From Opisthorchis felineus (taxonomy: Eukaryota > Platyhelminthes > Trematoda > Opisthorchiida > Opisthorchiidae), in assembly GCA_004794785.1 (NCBI GenBank), contig SJOL01006800.1, positions 158,112 to 222,111 on the forward strand: DNA of 64,000 nucleotides. The letters are read 5' to 3'. The notes under the pieces were generated by a model that ran no database searches, had not been told where the DNA came from, and saw nothing but the letters and a program-made list of their open reading frames with translations. The position numbers and the translations under genes are program-made. Shown here piece after piece: positions 1-13,676 of the stretch. Numbering within the stretch: position 1 is the first letter of the stretch; every line of letters starts with the position of its first letter.

Positions 1-447
1 TAGAAACCAGCAGTGTTATACAGTCCAGTTGCAGAGTAGTTTCTCTGATGGTCGGCTGGGGTGCGAAACAGACATGCTTTGATCGACAGTTGTTTGCGTT
101 CATCTACACTGCTTTACTGAAGTCTACAGTAGAGTTGAGACCCACTCAGCACACATTCAACAGTGACAGCAACGCCATGGTAACACTGGTGCTACAGCGT
201 TAGCAATACGACTCGAGCTCTATTGCGGGACCATACCGCAGCCTGACCGCCGACCACCAAAGGACTTGCTCTGTATAGACCAGAACTTACGCCATCTCAC
301 CAGTGTCCCTCAGGAAGCCTATGTACTTGCAGCTGCCCAGGCAAACATCTGGCGGAAATGGCGGTAGAGCCTATTCGAATGTAACCGTGAAATGGACCGC
401 CGTGTCAGAGATCAGCTCACAACCCTGCATCACAATAATTGATAACC
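1..447. other. No gene recognised
   Basis: No conserved domain, RNA gene or good splice-site pair was found. The only open frame here (303-674, +) runs into the SINE at 448-600 and reads it antisense, so it is not taken as coding. Confidence 0.5.
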
Positions 448-600
448 GTTCAGCTGTAACACCCTTTCGGTGCCTAGCTGCCATGCCACCCGAAGAAAGC
501 ACAAGGGCTGGGATACGAGCAGGTTGCCCAAGCAGAAGTCGAGATGCAGCAGCCAGGTTCGAAACACGGGCCTTCCGGTCAGTAAATTCGCATCATAACC
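448..600 (-). repeat. tRNA-derived SINE, family A, copy 1
   Basis: This segment is shared with copies at 13545-13676 and 25706-25851. All three contain a 'gcctagctgccatgc'-like block and an 'agtaa(a/g)ttcg' block in the same order. Read on the minus strand it runs 5' to 3' from about 600 down. A box-B-like element (TTTCGAACC, one base off GTTCGAACC) lies near 550-562. The tRNA-like 5' end seen in the 25.8-kb copy is lost here beyond 'cgcatcataacc'. It is an old, diverged copy. Family membership is seen directly in the sequence; polymerase III origin is inferred from the box A and box B matches in the family. Confidence 0.6.
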
Positions 601-3600
601 AAATACCTGTTGGACAGATCGTTGGGCTTCTCGAAATCACTAGCACACTGCGAAATATAAACCCTGAAAACTAGGCAGCAAGTAAAAACCTGCTGGACAA
701 AAACAAAACACACCAGGTCTGATTGTGATTAGGAACTGTTGGAGCAAAAAATTTGGTTAGCCAGCTGCTTGTCCACTGATGTACAAGCCGGCCAGTCAGA
801 AACTGTTCAACACTCCCTCCTTTTCGTTGTACAAAATCTGCATCTCTTACGTCCGCAAAATACCCTCTGTCGGTCCCAATGAGAACAACGACAAATTTCC
901 ACGAAGGGACGATCACGGGACGGTGTCTATCATCACAAAGAATAAGGCCAAAGGAAAATAGACAGTGAGATCTTCCGACGAACAAGACGCAAGAAAAAAC
1001 GTACTCAAACCATACAATAGAGCATGCACGATGATCTATTGATTACAGGCATAAAATCAACAAACGATGAAGTGGACCGAGCGAAAAAACGAGAGAAAGC
1101 TCACCGACAGGACTTGGCGCCTAAATAGGGACACAGGCTAACACTTGGGAAGACTCAAACAAAGCACTACCACTTAAAAGTAATTTCCGAGACTCTCCGA
1201 AACTGTGGCTCATTCAAGAGGCAAACATCAAGGAGATCTTTTATTTTCAGTCAAGCTTCATCAGTGCTTCATGTTTACGTAAATTGTTACGTTTTTTATA
1301 GCGCGGAACTTAAAAAATATGGAACATTAAAGCATTATTATTTGGCACACTGCATAAAAATGCCAGTGGAGGTTTAATTTCTTGCACTAAGAAACAAAAC
1401 ACTTACGTGGAATGTAACTACAATTGAATTAGCCGTTCACTCCGAAGATATTGGGTTTCTGGGCGTACAGGGCAACCGCGACGGACGGGTGAGGCCCTTA
1501 TAAGCTGTGCAACTCCCAGATATTATCCAGCTTTCAAACTCCTACCCAGCCCACTAGGGTAAGAAAAAGAGGGGCAACATATTTCATTGTTGTTGTTAGA
1601 ACCTCTTCCAGTCTTTTTGGGGAGGCCAGATTCCTTTCATTCAACAGTAACAGGCGTTCTGGTGCAGTGAAAGTGGTAGTTGCTGCGCTATCAAGTCTTT
1701 TGAGGCCAACCAAATTTTATCAGCCTCTCCGTACTTCTTACCCACGCTATCCTAACGTCTCACATACTTTTTGCATTGTTTTGTTTCACTTATTTCATGC
1801 TTTTTCCGATGTTATCTTTCACTCGTTTTTCCGCTTTTCCATTTCCGCCTTTTGCTAGTTGACAGATGCAAGAAAGGGGTAGCCGCAGCTGATAAGAAAT
1901 ATGGGGCAGCACACAGAAAAAATAGAACAAAAGAAGAGGCAGAGCTTACAGTGCTGTCCAAACGTTGGCTCCAGGGAATGCCTTCACCTTTTTTTACACT
2001 ATATCCCCCTTGAAGTTTTAAGAAGTAAACGAAAGGTTCCTGTCATGGCACCTGGGGGCAAAGCTATGGCCAGTACCGCGTGCCTTGTGTTTCCGATATA
2101 CATGGCACGACAACTCGCCATCAGACACTCGGTACAAGCGTGATTTTTGGATGATACCGTCCGGAGAATAAAAGACGGCAATGTGCCCCACCATAAATCG
2201 CGCTGCAACGGCTGTCACGTCTTATCCAGTTCTGGTTCAAACGCGGCCCGTGGATCATAATAACATTGCGTGCTCGGTAGTCCTGCTAGAGGATGATGCG
2301 CCAGTCAGGAGAGTGGGCCACAAGGGTGGCGCTAAATTTTCTTGTTGACAGTACGAAATAGTCCCTGCATTATATGGTAGACAGATGGTAGATTGTCGAA
2401 TTCCCGAGAATGCATTAGTCCCCTGACGTCAAATGTTGCTTTTTACCTCCATTACCATCAGTGTCGCCAGACTGTGGCATTAAAGACGCTGGGCCATTCC
2501 CGACGTTAAAAGAGACAGAACAAACGTGGAAGTCGAAGCCGAGGGAGTCGTCCATGTAGGGGTAAAGTATAGAGGCAGAATATGGCACGCGGGCGTATGG
2601 AAGGGGCCGTTCTGTACAACAGCACGAACGAGGTGTACCGTAGATAGCAAAAATCATGTCTTGACGGAAGAAGTTTGTCAAAATCTTATTTTAAAAATTC
2701 AAACGTGACCGCATAACTCCCAGTCCCACAAATATGGCCAGGAGGAGCACCCGAAATGAAGGAACATGAATGGAAAACTGGCAAAACTTTTCACTTCAAA
2801 ATCCCTGGGCAGATGAGTTGTTTACATTCGTGTCTAATGTCGGGTGGCCCCCCAGTTCGTGTTTGCTAACAAATAACCTTTCAGGAAAAGACGTTCTTCC
2901 CTACAGTTGGTGCCGCCACCAGGATACAGATGAAGGTTCCGTGGCCGCAACCTTTTGAGGATGGAAATCTGTGGACATGGCGATGGGCAATCGAAGTAAA
3001 CGGGTGGGGCCACATGTGAAAAAGGGACATGCATGAACTAGGTGGTGCTCTATTTGTCATAGTTGTGTATTAGAGAATGAAGCTTGGTGGGGAGGACAGA
3101 GGCATAAGTAGGCGGAATATGACACCGTGCTTCAAGCTTACTTACCTTTGTAGATAGATCGTGTGAGCTGATGGCTAGCTGGCAGGTGATTCTGGAGGTA
3201 GGTCAATCATGTAGAGGAGTGTGCTGGGGCATAAAAAAGGGATCTAAGAAGCCATCAGAGACGGTTGTTAGAACGGTTCCTTAACGCTTATTCGGAAAGT
3301 TGGAGAGGAAGCTGAAAAGACAAGTTACCTGTTGAGAGCTACGGTGTACAGCACCGTGCGTTGTGGGACGATGGGTGGCTAGCTGATGTTAACTGCTGCG
3401 CAGAAAAAGGTGCCAAATGATTCTGAAAGCTGGACGAGTCTAGAAGGTTCAGAAGCCTCAAGCCTGCAGGTCAAGAAATTAGGAGAAAATGTGAGATACG
3501 TGGTCGTGCTGCATGTCTGTAAGATGAGACGAGTTAAGCAAGGTGCACTTAAAGCCTAGGGGAAATGGTATAGGCTCTTCAGAGCGTAGTGTGTTAGGGC

Positions 3601-6600
3601 CTTCACATCACATGCCTCCAGTGAGCTTCTGCTGACTTACACGCGGGACAGCCTTTTAAGTTATCATAATTGATGCTTTGAATTCATGAGTGTATTTTCT
3701 TGGATATATGCTATAACCAGGATGGGCCCAGGCCAGAGGCACACATTCGACAACACAACTTTTCCTATTTAATTTTTCGTATATAAAGGCCAGTTTCAGA
3801 ACCACGGCACTAGGTGAGTCACCTGCGCTTCTGGAGAGGTGGCGGGCATATGTAGGCACCTGATCGCAACGAATCAGGAAGACACTCTCTGTCTAGGGTG
3901 CCCAGCAGCAACATGAGTTTACTATCCCGATGAATACTACCAGATCTACGAGCTGGCGAACCATCTAAGAGTCCTGGCCTCGGGAAACTCCAGCTGTCAG
4001 ATATTTTATCCGGTCAGAGGAGACTCCAGGCCAGTAATGCAGCAAAATGAAATCAAGCATGCGTTCAACAGGCAGCCGCTACTTGAGGCAAATTAAGGAG
4101 ATACCAGGATGCAATAACGGTCCCCTCCATCCAACACTCGGCAAGGGTCCTCGTAAGGACGCCAGGGTTGGAGATGGACGGGATCGTTCCTCGAAAAATG
4201 AAGGTACATGTTGAGAACTTCGTATCGTAGAAGGTATTGTTAGCAGGTACTTAGGGCCCATAACAGCACATGCAGCTGCAAAAACATATCATACATTCTA
4301 CTACCCAGCGTCCTGGGTGACTTTGGCGCGACAACCTCTCCCGAAAGCCAAATTCTGCAATCAAAATGCAATTTTACCAAACCTATATTAGGCTTCTCCA
4401 ATCGATTAGTGTCATGAGTAACACAAGTTCGTCTTTTTGGGGGATTTTCGTGGGTGCACGAGGGCGCTCGTAGCTGCCAATGAACGAGCCCACATCTACT
4501 CACGTTTAGGGATGAGCATTCCATAAAAAGCCGAAACTGGTCCACAAAGGTGCTGTCTCTGAGCCCCGTCACTGCACTGCACTCTGCTTAGGCAGATTTT
4601 CGCTGAACTACATCTAATCACCATTTATGAATCGACGCATATTGTTTTGTATTCAGGATGATTAAATGACTACAAAGATTGAACCCTCCGATTACGCGAA
4701 TATCAAGGAAGTCGTCTGGACATCCGAAGGTAATAAACTATACCCCTGTTCACAATGGGTTTTCCCGCACCTACAGTTGTGATAAATCCGGACGAGTTCG
4801 AGTGTAGGTACCGGCGGCTGAAGATTTCGATAGTCAGTCCTACTGATTATGTACCCCCGGGGTTGTGGTGACTGACATGGGTCTGTCGAAAACTTTCCGG
4901 AGCAGCTTGTTCCCAATTCAGCTGTTGGTCACATTTTATCGCGGCTCAAGCTTTAGTTGCTCGGGTTTATGTTACTCGGTGGTTTAGCTGTTTTTGCTTT
5001 AACGGACCAAATATCTCAACAGGTTTAACATGCGGACAGAATTTCCGGACGCGTTTGGCAATGTTCAGTGAGTCAAGTTTTCTTGTGGATGCAAACATTT
5101 AAGAATCCCAGCTTTACGGTAGTGCATTTCTCTTTTGTATAAAAAACTGTAAACCCAATTTTTGTTTACAGGAAGACGTTTATGGTAAGCTTTACTAGTG
5201 TTGACATCAAAACATGTTTCTACTGCAGCTAACGTGTCATGTATTGTCCGTTTTCCTGCATTCTGCCGCTTTAGCTTGCAGTCACCAGCACGAACAGCGG
5301 AACGTGAAATACGCCATAGATAGTAAAAACATGTGTTCAAATAATATTCTAACACACACTGTAGGGCCATTTCACTGTGCACAAAAAGAGGCTTATTCTG
5401 GTGGTTACTTCTCCACAACCAGGAATATACTAGACTAGTTAACGACCTTTTGAGAGCGATTAGACGACAAACTATGGGCAAAGTGAGCTCATGTTATCCG
5501 TCACCATTATACTGAGGGCCTTTGACGGATTTGTAAATGTGCTCTAGACCAACTCGGCAACTGGCGACAGGCAAAAGTGCTGCCCATCTCTATTCGGTGG
5601 GATCTCCAGGACACGTACCGTGTTTGGGCGACCAAATCCATTCCTGCGAAGCCCTAAGCTAGGGCTACATCAATATTCCAGTGGAAGATGATGATGTTTT
5701 ATAGAGCGGCTCAATTCTGTCCCATTTTAATAGGTTGCGGATGTGTTAAACGTTGATGCCAAGCACGTCAATTCTTGCTTCCGACAACCTGCCTTCTAGA
5801 ATGAAATCTCAAGAAACCAAGTTCAAGTGCACAGCGCGGACTTCAGTTCAACCGCAGTATATAGCTTCGTAATGAATGAATGACTCGCACACCTGTACGC
5901 CTTAGTTCGCTTGTTTCAAGAAATGATGGAAGAAATGTTGTGTGACGTCCCCCATCATGGGTAAATTTGTCCCCTAAATGCTCACGGTCAGTGTGTTCTT
6001 CTAGTGTGACGTTCTGAAGCGTCAGGTTAGTGTGAAGAAGGGCGTAACGCAGCACGCACTTACCAAGTACCTGCTGACTGCTCATAGATAAACGTCCCGG
6101 ATCATCAGCAGTCTATTCCATCTGGTGGCTTGTATGACAACGTGGCGCATTAGGTTGACGTTGAACAGAGGCTGAGTTTTCGGGTTTCTTAACAATCTTT
6201 AGATATCGGGGTGCGCAGAATTCAGGTAGCGGCTACAGTTTATTGATACCTAGGTAGGACACACTTAAAAATAGCGGATGGCTTTAGAATGTTTCCAGTC
6301 ACTACATGGGTCGATAAATCAGATTCGGCTGTTTGCGTGTGTGCAACTGAGCCATGTCAGCAGCAGTACACCCACTAACAACAGCTGCATAATAGCCAAA
6401 ATTTCTTCTTCAGTGCTGTCTCGAGACTGAAGTTGTCGTATGATCAATTATTGTGCTCTGATGGGGTATTGGCAAATCGGGAAAAGTGTCCAGAGCGCAC
6501 ACAGGTGTAGTCTATTGGCCAAAGTGTGCAAGGGTTTGTTGCATAAAGGCTACGATAGAGAAAGGAGAGTAAGTTTTAGGCAGCCGACGTAGTGTGTCAG

Positions 6601-8648
6601 ACGTGCGCGGTGACGTGCAGTTCTTCGATTTTTGGACGTGAATCAAAGGTAGGACAACCAGAAGCCTACGTGCGATATTCAAGGATGTCAGATGGCGCCA
6701 GCGATCACTGATCTGCGCAGAGTACGGGGTAACCCATCTGGCCTCACTAGGTGATGTCTGGTTTTTCTCGACAGTATGTCTAATTGTGGATTTCGTGAGA
6801 GCATGCAGGCTTACATCTTTGGGCTCCTCAAACCTCAGCGCATGTGTTTCCCAACCAAAGCCCTTGGCCTAAATGTTTTACCCAGGGCAGTGAAGGTTGG
6901 TGAAATACTCGTGGGGTACTTTGAGACTATAAGGAACTTGTTGCTGCCTCTGTTTGAACACCAGCTTGGAGGGCTGCAGGATGGTGTTCGTCTGATCCCA
7001 GTTAATTGCCTTAGCTAGCAGGAATAATTCTGTGGATGCTTCTGGCGCTATCCGGAATGGCCTGTTGGATTTGCAATGTAAGTAATCCGCTGCAACTCGA
7101 TGAGGTTCGATCCCGTTCTATGGGCTACCACCTCGAAACTTCGCCGAATTTGATGTGCCCCACGCTACATGGATGTCACTCTTAGTTCTGGTATGGCTTG
7201 GCGTTGATTTTGTCACCCGGATACGGTAACTCTCAGGCAGTCAAGCAGTTGAGTATATTCAACGGGATAGCAGGCGAATAGACGGTGCGTAATTGTCCGC
7301 GGCTTGTGGCATGTACCGGCCTTTGGGATTTAAGTAGTCAGCTCTACACTGACGTCAATTTCATGGATGCAGGAGGGTAAATGTATCGCTCACTGGAGCA
7401 CGCCGATCGGTATTAGCCGAATGGAATTAACTTTCGAAAACGACGGTGTTTTCAACGCTACCACTTTTTAGCTAAGAATATCTACGTCTAATGGGTTTCC
7501 TCGCAAGTTTTCTGCATGGATGCTTTGTTTAAGTTAGGGAGTATTCGAGGCCATCAGTTACATCGGATTGCAAAAACGTGAATAGTTGTAAAAAGATATC
7601 GCGATCTGCTTTAAAACGTAAATTGCCTGCAATGGGCGAAAGTTTCAGGTGGTTCTGCAAGTGCAATAATTTATGGAACCTACCAAAGCCCCCATTGTAC
7701 TGGTGGATGCAAAATATAACGGAATGTTACCCCTATAACTAAATGTGGACTTCTGTCTACCGCTCGACTAGGCGGATGCTAGATCATGTGTTTTGGGACC
7801 TCTGGAATAGCTTTTCTGGTTAACCGCCGCCATAGACACATTCGAAAACTCGTACTAGGTACCAGGAACATGAGGCCGGAGATTATAGCGACCCCTGCAC
7901 GTAGGTTGAGTTCTCTGGTGCACCGCTTGATGTCATCGTGGAAGCATTCAGGTGTTGTTTACTGGTAGCATGGCTCACCCTTGCTAAATGCGAAGCACAC
8001 CAAGTTCTCCATATCCGGCTCCGAGCAGCCGCCAGATAGTTTGCCTATAGAGATGTGCATGGTGAGCCGCCTATCCTAACACCTACCACTGAGCCCAAAC
8101 CTAAGTGAAGGAGGCTGTCATTGCTTGCAAAATACCGCACTGAGGACTTAGCTGACACATACGACTAAAATGCTGCTGCAGGTCCACGATGCTACATGGA
8201 ACCTACGTCGATCATAGCGGATAGCCAAGTGAGCTCAGCTGACGCACGCGGCTAACAAGTGGCTAGGGGTCCACGATGCCTAGTCAGCTGGCTGACACGC
8301 GCCCATCCATCTCGACTGGGAAATTCAAAAGTCCAACTTTGAAGAGATGTCCTGACGGAAAGCACACGCCGCAGTGTTCATTGCGCTATCGCTGTCCTAA
8401 AATGAGAGAAGTATGTGAGTTGGGCGATCAAAATATCGCTATGAGGAAGGCGGACAAACCGTGAACAAAACTTACCCTATGAAGGGAGCACTTTAGCGTT
8501 GACAATCTCGTAGACGTCGACCTGATATGATACGCGATCCGCTACACACCAGAGGTCACTGCTACTGGTTGGCGGGTTACAAAGCACACGAAAGCCCAGA
8601 TCCGCGTCCCTAGACCGTCATCTGGGTTAGGGTACTGCATCCTCATCC
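601..8648. other. Long stretch without a recognisable gene
   Basis: Open frames are short, overlap on both strands and lack domains. The longest, a 138-codon minus-strand frame at 5065-5481, has no recognisable motif. A minus-strand frame at 671-985 reads somewhat protein-like but matches nothing I know. I see no repeat with a clear second copy in the window, apart from a short shared stretch near 1690-1710 (ttgaggccaaccaaatt) that recurs at 26341. Confidence 0.45.
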
Positions 8649-8668
8649 ACCGACGAAGGGTCGTCGGT
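8649..8668. other. Short perfect hairpin
   Basis: ACCGACGA and TCGTCGGT form a perfect 8-bp stem around an AGGG loop. It is not followed by a T-run and lies in a region without genes. It may be chance. Confidence 0.4.
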
Positions 8669-11439
8669 CACGGACGTCGAGCCTTGGCGCAGCAGGATTT
8701 ACCCCTGAACAGTCAACCGCTTAATGATGGCTGTGAAACTCTTGGGTTCCAGCTTCTGAGTCCACCGGACGGTTCTTGGTCATACTGCCACGGTAGACCA
8801 TCCCTGATTGTGGCTGCACAGCCCATTTGCATGTGATGTACAACAAGTGAGCCATATAATAAGGGACGAATCGTGGATCCGCGCTGCGCAGCAGTTGCAT
8901 GTCTTAACGGGATTTTTGCGCCAGTATTATGATAAGCAATAAGTCTACTTTACAACAATTCCTAGGGGAGCCAAACGGTGGAATATGTGTCGGCTGTTCA
9001 CAAAGTGCCCATGTTAAAAATACATGGATGTCATATAATAGACACGTGCTTTCTGATAGCTTTACGAATACGGAAATAGCACATGACATCACAGCCAAAC
9101 GTTACTCTCGCCACCTTGCACTTATGCCGCCTATTCGTCCATGACTAAAGTCTTCACATGATACAGTTCGCCAATCATCTCCCTGAACAAGTTTACGCGT
9201 GGGAGCAAACTGTTCGCTTTCTACAAAAGCACACATAACCGGGCGTACGGTACCCATGCCATCTGTCCTCAGGAAGGTGTAGAGGTTGTATCCACAAGCC
9301 AAATATACGTTTCTTTAAAAAGACTCCCAAATCGGTTGACCGCGTGTGTTACATCAATATTTACTGCACCTCGAAAGTGTCTCAACGACGCCATCTGTTG
9401 CCATCTGGTGAGGCATATGTGAATATAGTGATCCGTCCCTACTCCAACACAAGTGCACGTCCTGACTCGAGAAGCTTTGCCAGAAACGAAAGCATGCCAC
9501 CTACCACAATAAAACAGAACCACCCACCACTTACTCCACAGAGAGGGCCGACACTTGCGGCGGTGTTTGTATACGTCCTGAGTGGTAGGGACCTTGCCGA
9601 ATTCATCGGCCATTAACTGCTGCACTTTACACGGCGGCGTTCCATGCTTCAGCAGGGCCCTGCAGATGCCTAGCCCCTCTTCGGTTAGCGGTCAAATCAC
9701 CGATCGCATAAAACCTTGGAAACCAGAGGATAACAAGTGACCACGAGATCATTCCCGTGTCTCCTCAGACAAAAACAAACTGGGCAGCCGATGCCTTGTG
9801 TACTGTTTGTTATTAGCATATGCGCTAAACGTACAAGCCTCTTCGGATTCATTGACTTTCCGTTGGTTTTGCTGGCCGCCTGCTGCATTTGTATTACACC
9901 CACTGATAATGCCAAAAGTGTTTGTGCCTCGATTACATGCTGCATGGACAACAAATACCATTTAGTTACCCTTCCTGTATTAATTTAACACTTTCTCAAA
10001 TGCCATGAAGGATCAGAACCATACATCGACCAATTTCCCAACAAAATCATCTGAGGCCATACTTGAAAACATGGCGCCGCTACTTTAAAACTGAATAAAT
10101 TAAGAAGGGATATTAACTAAAACAAATTCCAAAAAACTTATGGTGGTTTCGTGTTTGAGCTCACAGACATCAAACTGCAGCACTTTTTTGTAAAAGTTCT
10201 GTTCCATTCACGAAGTTTTTGGAGAAAAGAGCACCTGCCGGCTGGGGATCAGCCTAGAGCACCTCAGTATTATTAAACATGCCCTGATTCGCCACACCCA
10301 CATATCTGCTAAGTACTGCACGTAGACTTGCGCCGAAGCCATCTGCCTGTTCGGTGTTCTCCAGAATCCCACAAATCTACAAGCGAAGTGTTCAACGGCA
10401 CTGATTACGCACGCTGCGGTTGAAAAGTAATACTTTCAACCTACTGTGAGTATGCTGGTTAGGCCGGCTGAAAATGTTTTATCAGATAGAATACCCGCCA
10501 TTCCTGAAGTGCTCAGTGATAGAATTTCGTTATGAAAGGTTTTGTACAATAATGAACTTAAAATAGAGCCCCATGGATAACTTTCATAATTTTATCTAGC
10601 GAATGCTCTTAAATCCGCGTAAATGGCCCCCTGTGTCGATTCGCGAACTGTTTAAACTACGGAGGACCAACAACTGTCAACTAAAAGGGCGCTACAGGAG
10701 ATAAAAAATGACATCCCACAGCATCTATCCAATCGAATTCCATCTGAATGCGATGCATGATCGAAATATTTCTGTTTGTTTAGCTATGGCAAAATGTAAT
10801 ATTTTCTGTTGACGCGACCTGATGGGTGACAGGAATTAAAAATGGTTTATACCATTGTTAAGAGCTTAAGCAACGGTAGTCATAAAAAAGTAGTGTTCTT
10901 GTTCTGTCACCGTGACGATTCTACATTTGACTTTCCATGGTGGATACCAAGCGGTTACCACGAAAACCAGGATTATCGAATTCCAGCTACATGTCCTCGA
11001 TGGCCATCGCAGTGAAACGAAAAACGTAACATGTTAAATAGAGCAATAACAAAAACAAGACTAATGACGCTGTATTAAACAGGTAACCGTAACCCCGGGT
11101 TAAAATGACTAAAAGAACCAAAAACTGCACAGCGGAAAGAAAGGATATTAAAAGCGGATATGCTTCCCAAGAATCATAAAGAATAACCCTTTTAGAACGA
11201 TAGTAGATGAATGGCTCAGATGCGAAGAAGGCACGTCAAGGTTTTCCCGGCTCGACACATTACGCCCCATCTGGAGGCATGACTAAGTGGGCCACTTTGC
11301 CGTAAGTTATTGGTGGAGAGTGTTAATGACTAATTGCCGCCCTTTCTGGAGTGCCTGTGTGGGCTCTGATCGTGCATTATTCCGCTGCTGCTTTTCGTTC
11401 CGCCTTCCAAGTCCACGGAAAAAGCGCACAAATCCTACC
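8669..11439. other. No gene recognised
   Basis: Overlapping short frames on both strands around 9.1-10.0 kb (up to 118 codons, minus, 9269-9625) show no domain. The A+T-rich part at 10.0-11.2 kb has no frame of note. Confidence 0.45.
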
Positions 11440-13420
11440 CATTGAGAAACTAGTGGACCCAGAAGCCAGGCACAGATATTTAGCCTATTGGCTTCAATCT
11501 GAATATGATAGACTGTCCCAGATGACTGAAGTGAGTCAACGATAGTGCTCATATTCAAAAAGAGCACTCTCAGCGACCACAGAGGTATCAGCTTCACTCC
11601 ACTTGTAGCAAGGACCCCGGTGTCACTGATTCTTTATCTCCTCACGAAACAAGCGAAACCTTGACCCCTGAAAATCAAGCGGAATCGCGTAGATGCGGCG
11701 TCGACCACGTAGTTGCGATTCTGCTGGTGGTAAAGCAAGGCTTGTACTGACAACGCACAATCTTAGTGTTGCTTGACTTTAAGGAAACGTTTGATTCTGT
11801 CGATTTATCAATGCTTCTACCTGCAGTTACTGAACAGAGTGAGCACCAACAGCGCCTGCTTCCGGGACGCTAAGTTCCGTTTTCTAATCTCTAGTTTCTT
11901 CATCTCTATCGCGATCTGTTCCGCCAGTATCTTTTTCTCTAATCTAATTTTGACAGAACCTCTATTTGTGTGCTTGCTGGACCTTACATTACCAGCCATG
12001 CTTGATCTAGGGGGGTAGTGACGAGACAAAAAAGGAGGCTGTGCGACAAATGTGTTACGAGCAACAAAGATATCAGGGCCACTGGGTTATCAAGTTCAGC
12101 GTCCGAAAAACTACGAAGCAACTTGCCACTTCGTGTTCTGATCATATTGGTTCCGAAAGTTCCATAATTCCAATTCGGGTGAAAGTCCGCAGTCCACAGA
12201 ATGCTGGAGAGTTGAGTACTATAGGTTGTTTTTAGCAATCCTTTGGGCGACGTTGAGTTACGCGCAAAACCCGAGAATCAACTCGTTCTGGTGGAGTTTT
12301 ATCAACAAATGCGTTCCTATGAATGCAATGATAAAATAATAGAATCTTGGGACTACTCCGACTTCTCTGTACCGGCTTTGGAACCGCTAATTCCTGACGT
12401 GATCCCAAAGTCCACAACGACTAGAGGCAAGGTGGTCAGAAGATAGCAAAACCCATGCGTTGATTTAAACGACACGTGCGATGAAAAGATCAAGGAGTGG
12501 TTTACGTTCAGGTGAAAACGGAAAAGGCGGTATAGACACAAAACGGAAACGGAATGTTATCATAGAGTGCACATTTTATGAATCTATGAGTAGAAATCAC
12601 ATCTCAAAAGAGATTAAACTTGTGTGGATGACGTCTTCATGCTACTTGACGATTCGTCCGCACAAAGTACTCGAAATGGGATGTCGACATGCGTTCTGTC
12701 TGATAACTGCAGAACTTCACTTTGGGATTCCCTATCTTGTGCCCCCAAAACTTCAGTGTGCTGACCGGTTCGCATATCTTAGGGCTGCATAATCCGTGAT
12801 TGTACTATAACATCTATAGGCGCGGGTAGGGTTCGAAAACTGCGTCGTTTTGGCGTCAAACTAATTTCACTTGAGCTATATAAAACAACAATAAGAGCGG
12901 AAGCGAAACGAGTTTCGCTGAAGCTAAATGACCGTGCGTACAAGGCAGCCGGAAGGACAGTCCTTTGTGGCTAAGAGCTTGTCCCTCTTATCCGGCGACT
13001 TCGCACTTTTGATCACCAGTGTCTACGTAACCTAGCAAAAGTTGGTTGGCTGTAGCTGGTGTGCAACGAAGTGGCACTCAAGCGCGTACTTGGCAAAGAA
13101 TCATAATAGTTAGGGCAACATATTAAACTTATCAAGTTAAGGTGGTTGGAGCATATATTGAGTAGGCCCAACCACCGTCTACCCAAGAAGGCATTGTTTT
13201 CCGTTCCCAGCCCCTGTTAGCGGAAGGCTCGAGAGGGACAGGCTAAAACATGGCAGCGTGAAATGAAGGTACTACAATCAAACTGATATGAGGTATTCGC
13301 GCCCTCTTGGCTGGGTCCCGCGCGATGCTTGTATGTGATCGGGGGTCCTGTAGAACATGGCACACAACCGATCTTAGTGGTGTTCATGCTGCCATTCCAT
13401 AGGCGGACGGCCCAGAGCGA
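11440..13420 (+). pseudogene. Non-LTR retrotransposon remnant, copy R1 (RT to 3' end)
   Basis: This is a 5'-truncated, frameshifted copy of a non-LTR retrotransposon. Reverse-transcriptase signatures appear in order on the + strand but in different frames. A block with FKKSTLSDHRGIS lies near 11.55-11.60 kb. LDFKETFDSVD, the RT block carrying the first catalytic Asp, is near 11.77-11.81 kb. CVDDVFMLLDDSS, the YxDD-type catalytic block with Tyr replaced by Cys, is near 12.62-12.66 kb. A C-terminal block with RLRTFDHQCLRNLAKVGW lies near 12.98-13.05 kb, followed by LRWLEHILSRPNHRLPKKAL near 13.14-13.20 kb and GPRDALVCD near 13.31 kb. The same blocks occur in copy R2 at 14.4-15.6 kb. The endonuclease domain is absent. 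Similar elements (RTE- or CR1-like) are abundant in flatworms; the exact clade is inferred. Multiple stops and frameshifts make it inactive. Confidence 0.75.
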
Positions 13421-13544
13421 GTTTCTTTATGGACCTGTGTCAAATGGGGTCCACATAAGACGTCAGGCGCACTGATTGCACCCCAGTTCAACATGATGCT
13501 CAGATATGTCTATCTTAATGCTGTCCCCCTTAACTTTACCCGTT

Positions 13545-13676
13545 TGGCTGTAAAAATCTTTTGGTACCTAGTTGCCATGCCATCTGGCATGAGCCAGGAG
13601 CAGTCGAGACGCCAAGGTTACTGTACTAACCGGTAGGTAAGTAAGTTCGCACCCTAACCACTGTACTCTCTCGTGC
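13545..13676 (-). repeat. tRNA-derived SINE, family A, copy 2 (diverged)
   Basis: It shares with the 0.5-kb and 25.8-kb copies the order 'cctagttgccatgcca', 'gcagtcgaga', 'cggtaggtaagtaagttcgcaccctaaccactg'. The tRNA-like 5' end (minus strand, near 13676) is degraded. It sits between the two non-LTR remnants R1 and R2, so it was inserted in or near a retroelement graveyard. Confidence 0.5.

Noticed and set aside
303..674. 123-codon + ORF
   Set aside because: Its second half is a SINE-A read antisense; no start context or homology.
855..880. 15-base match (cctctgtcggtccca) between about 869 and 23239
   Set aside because: Too short and without extended similarity; taken as chance.
5065..5481. 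138-codon minus ORF, among the longest in the window
   Set aside because: No recognised motif and overlapped by an open + frame; length alone is not enough in 64 kb.
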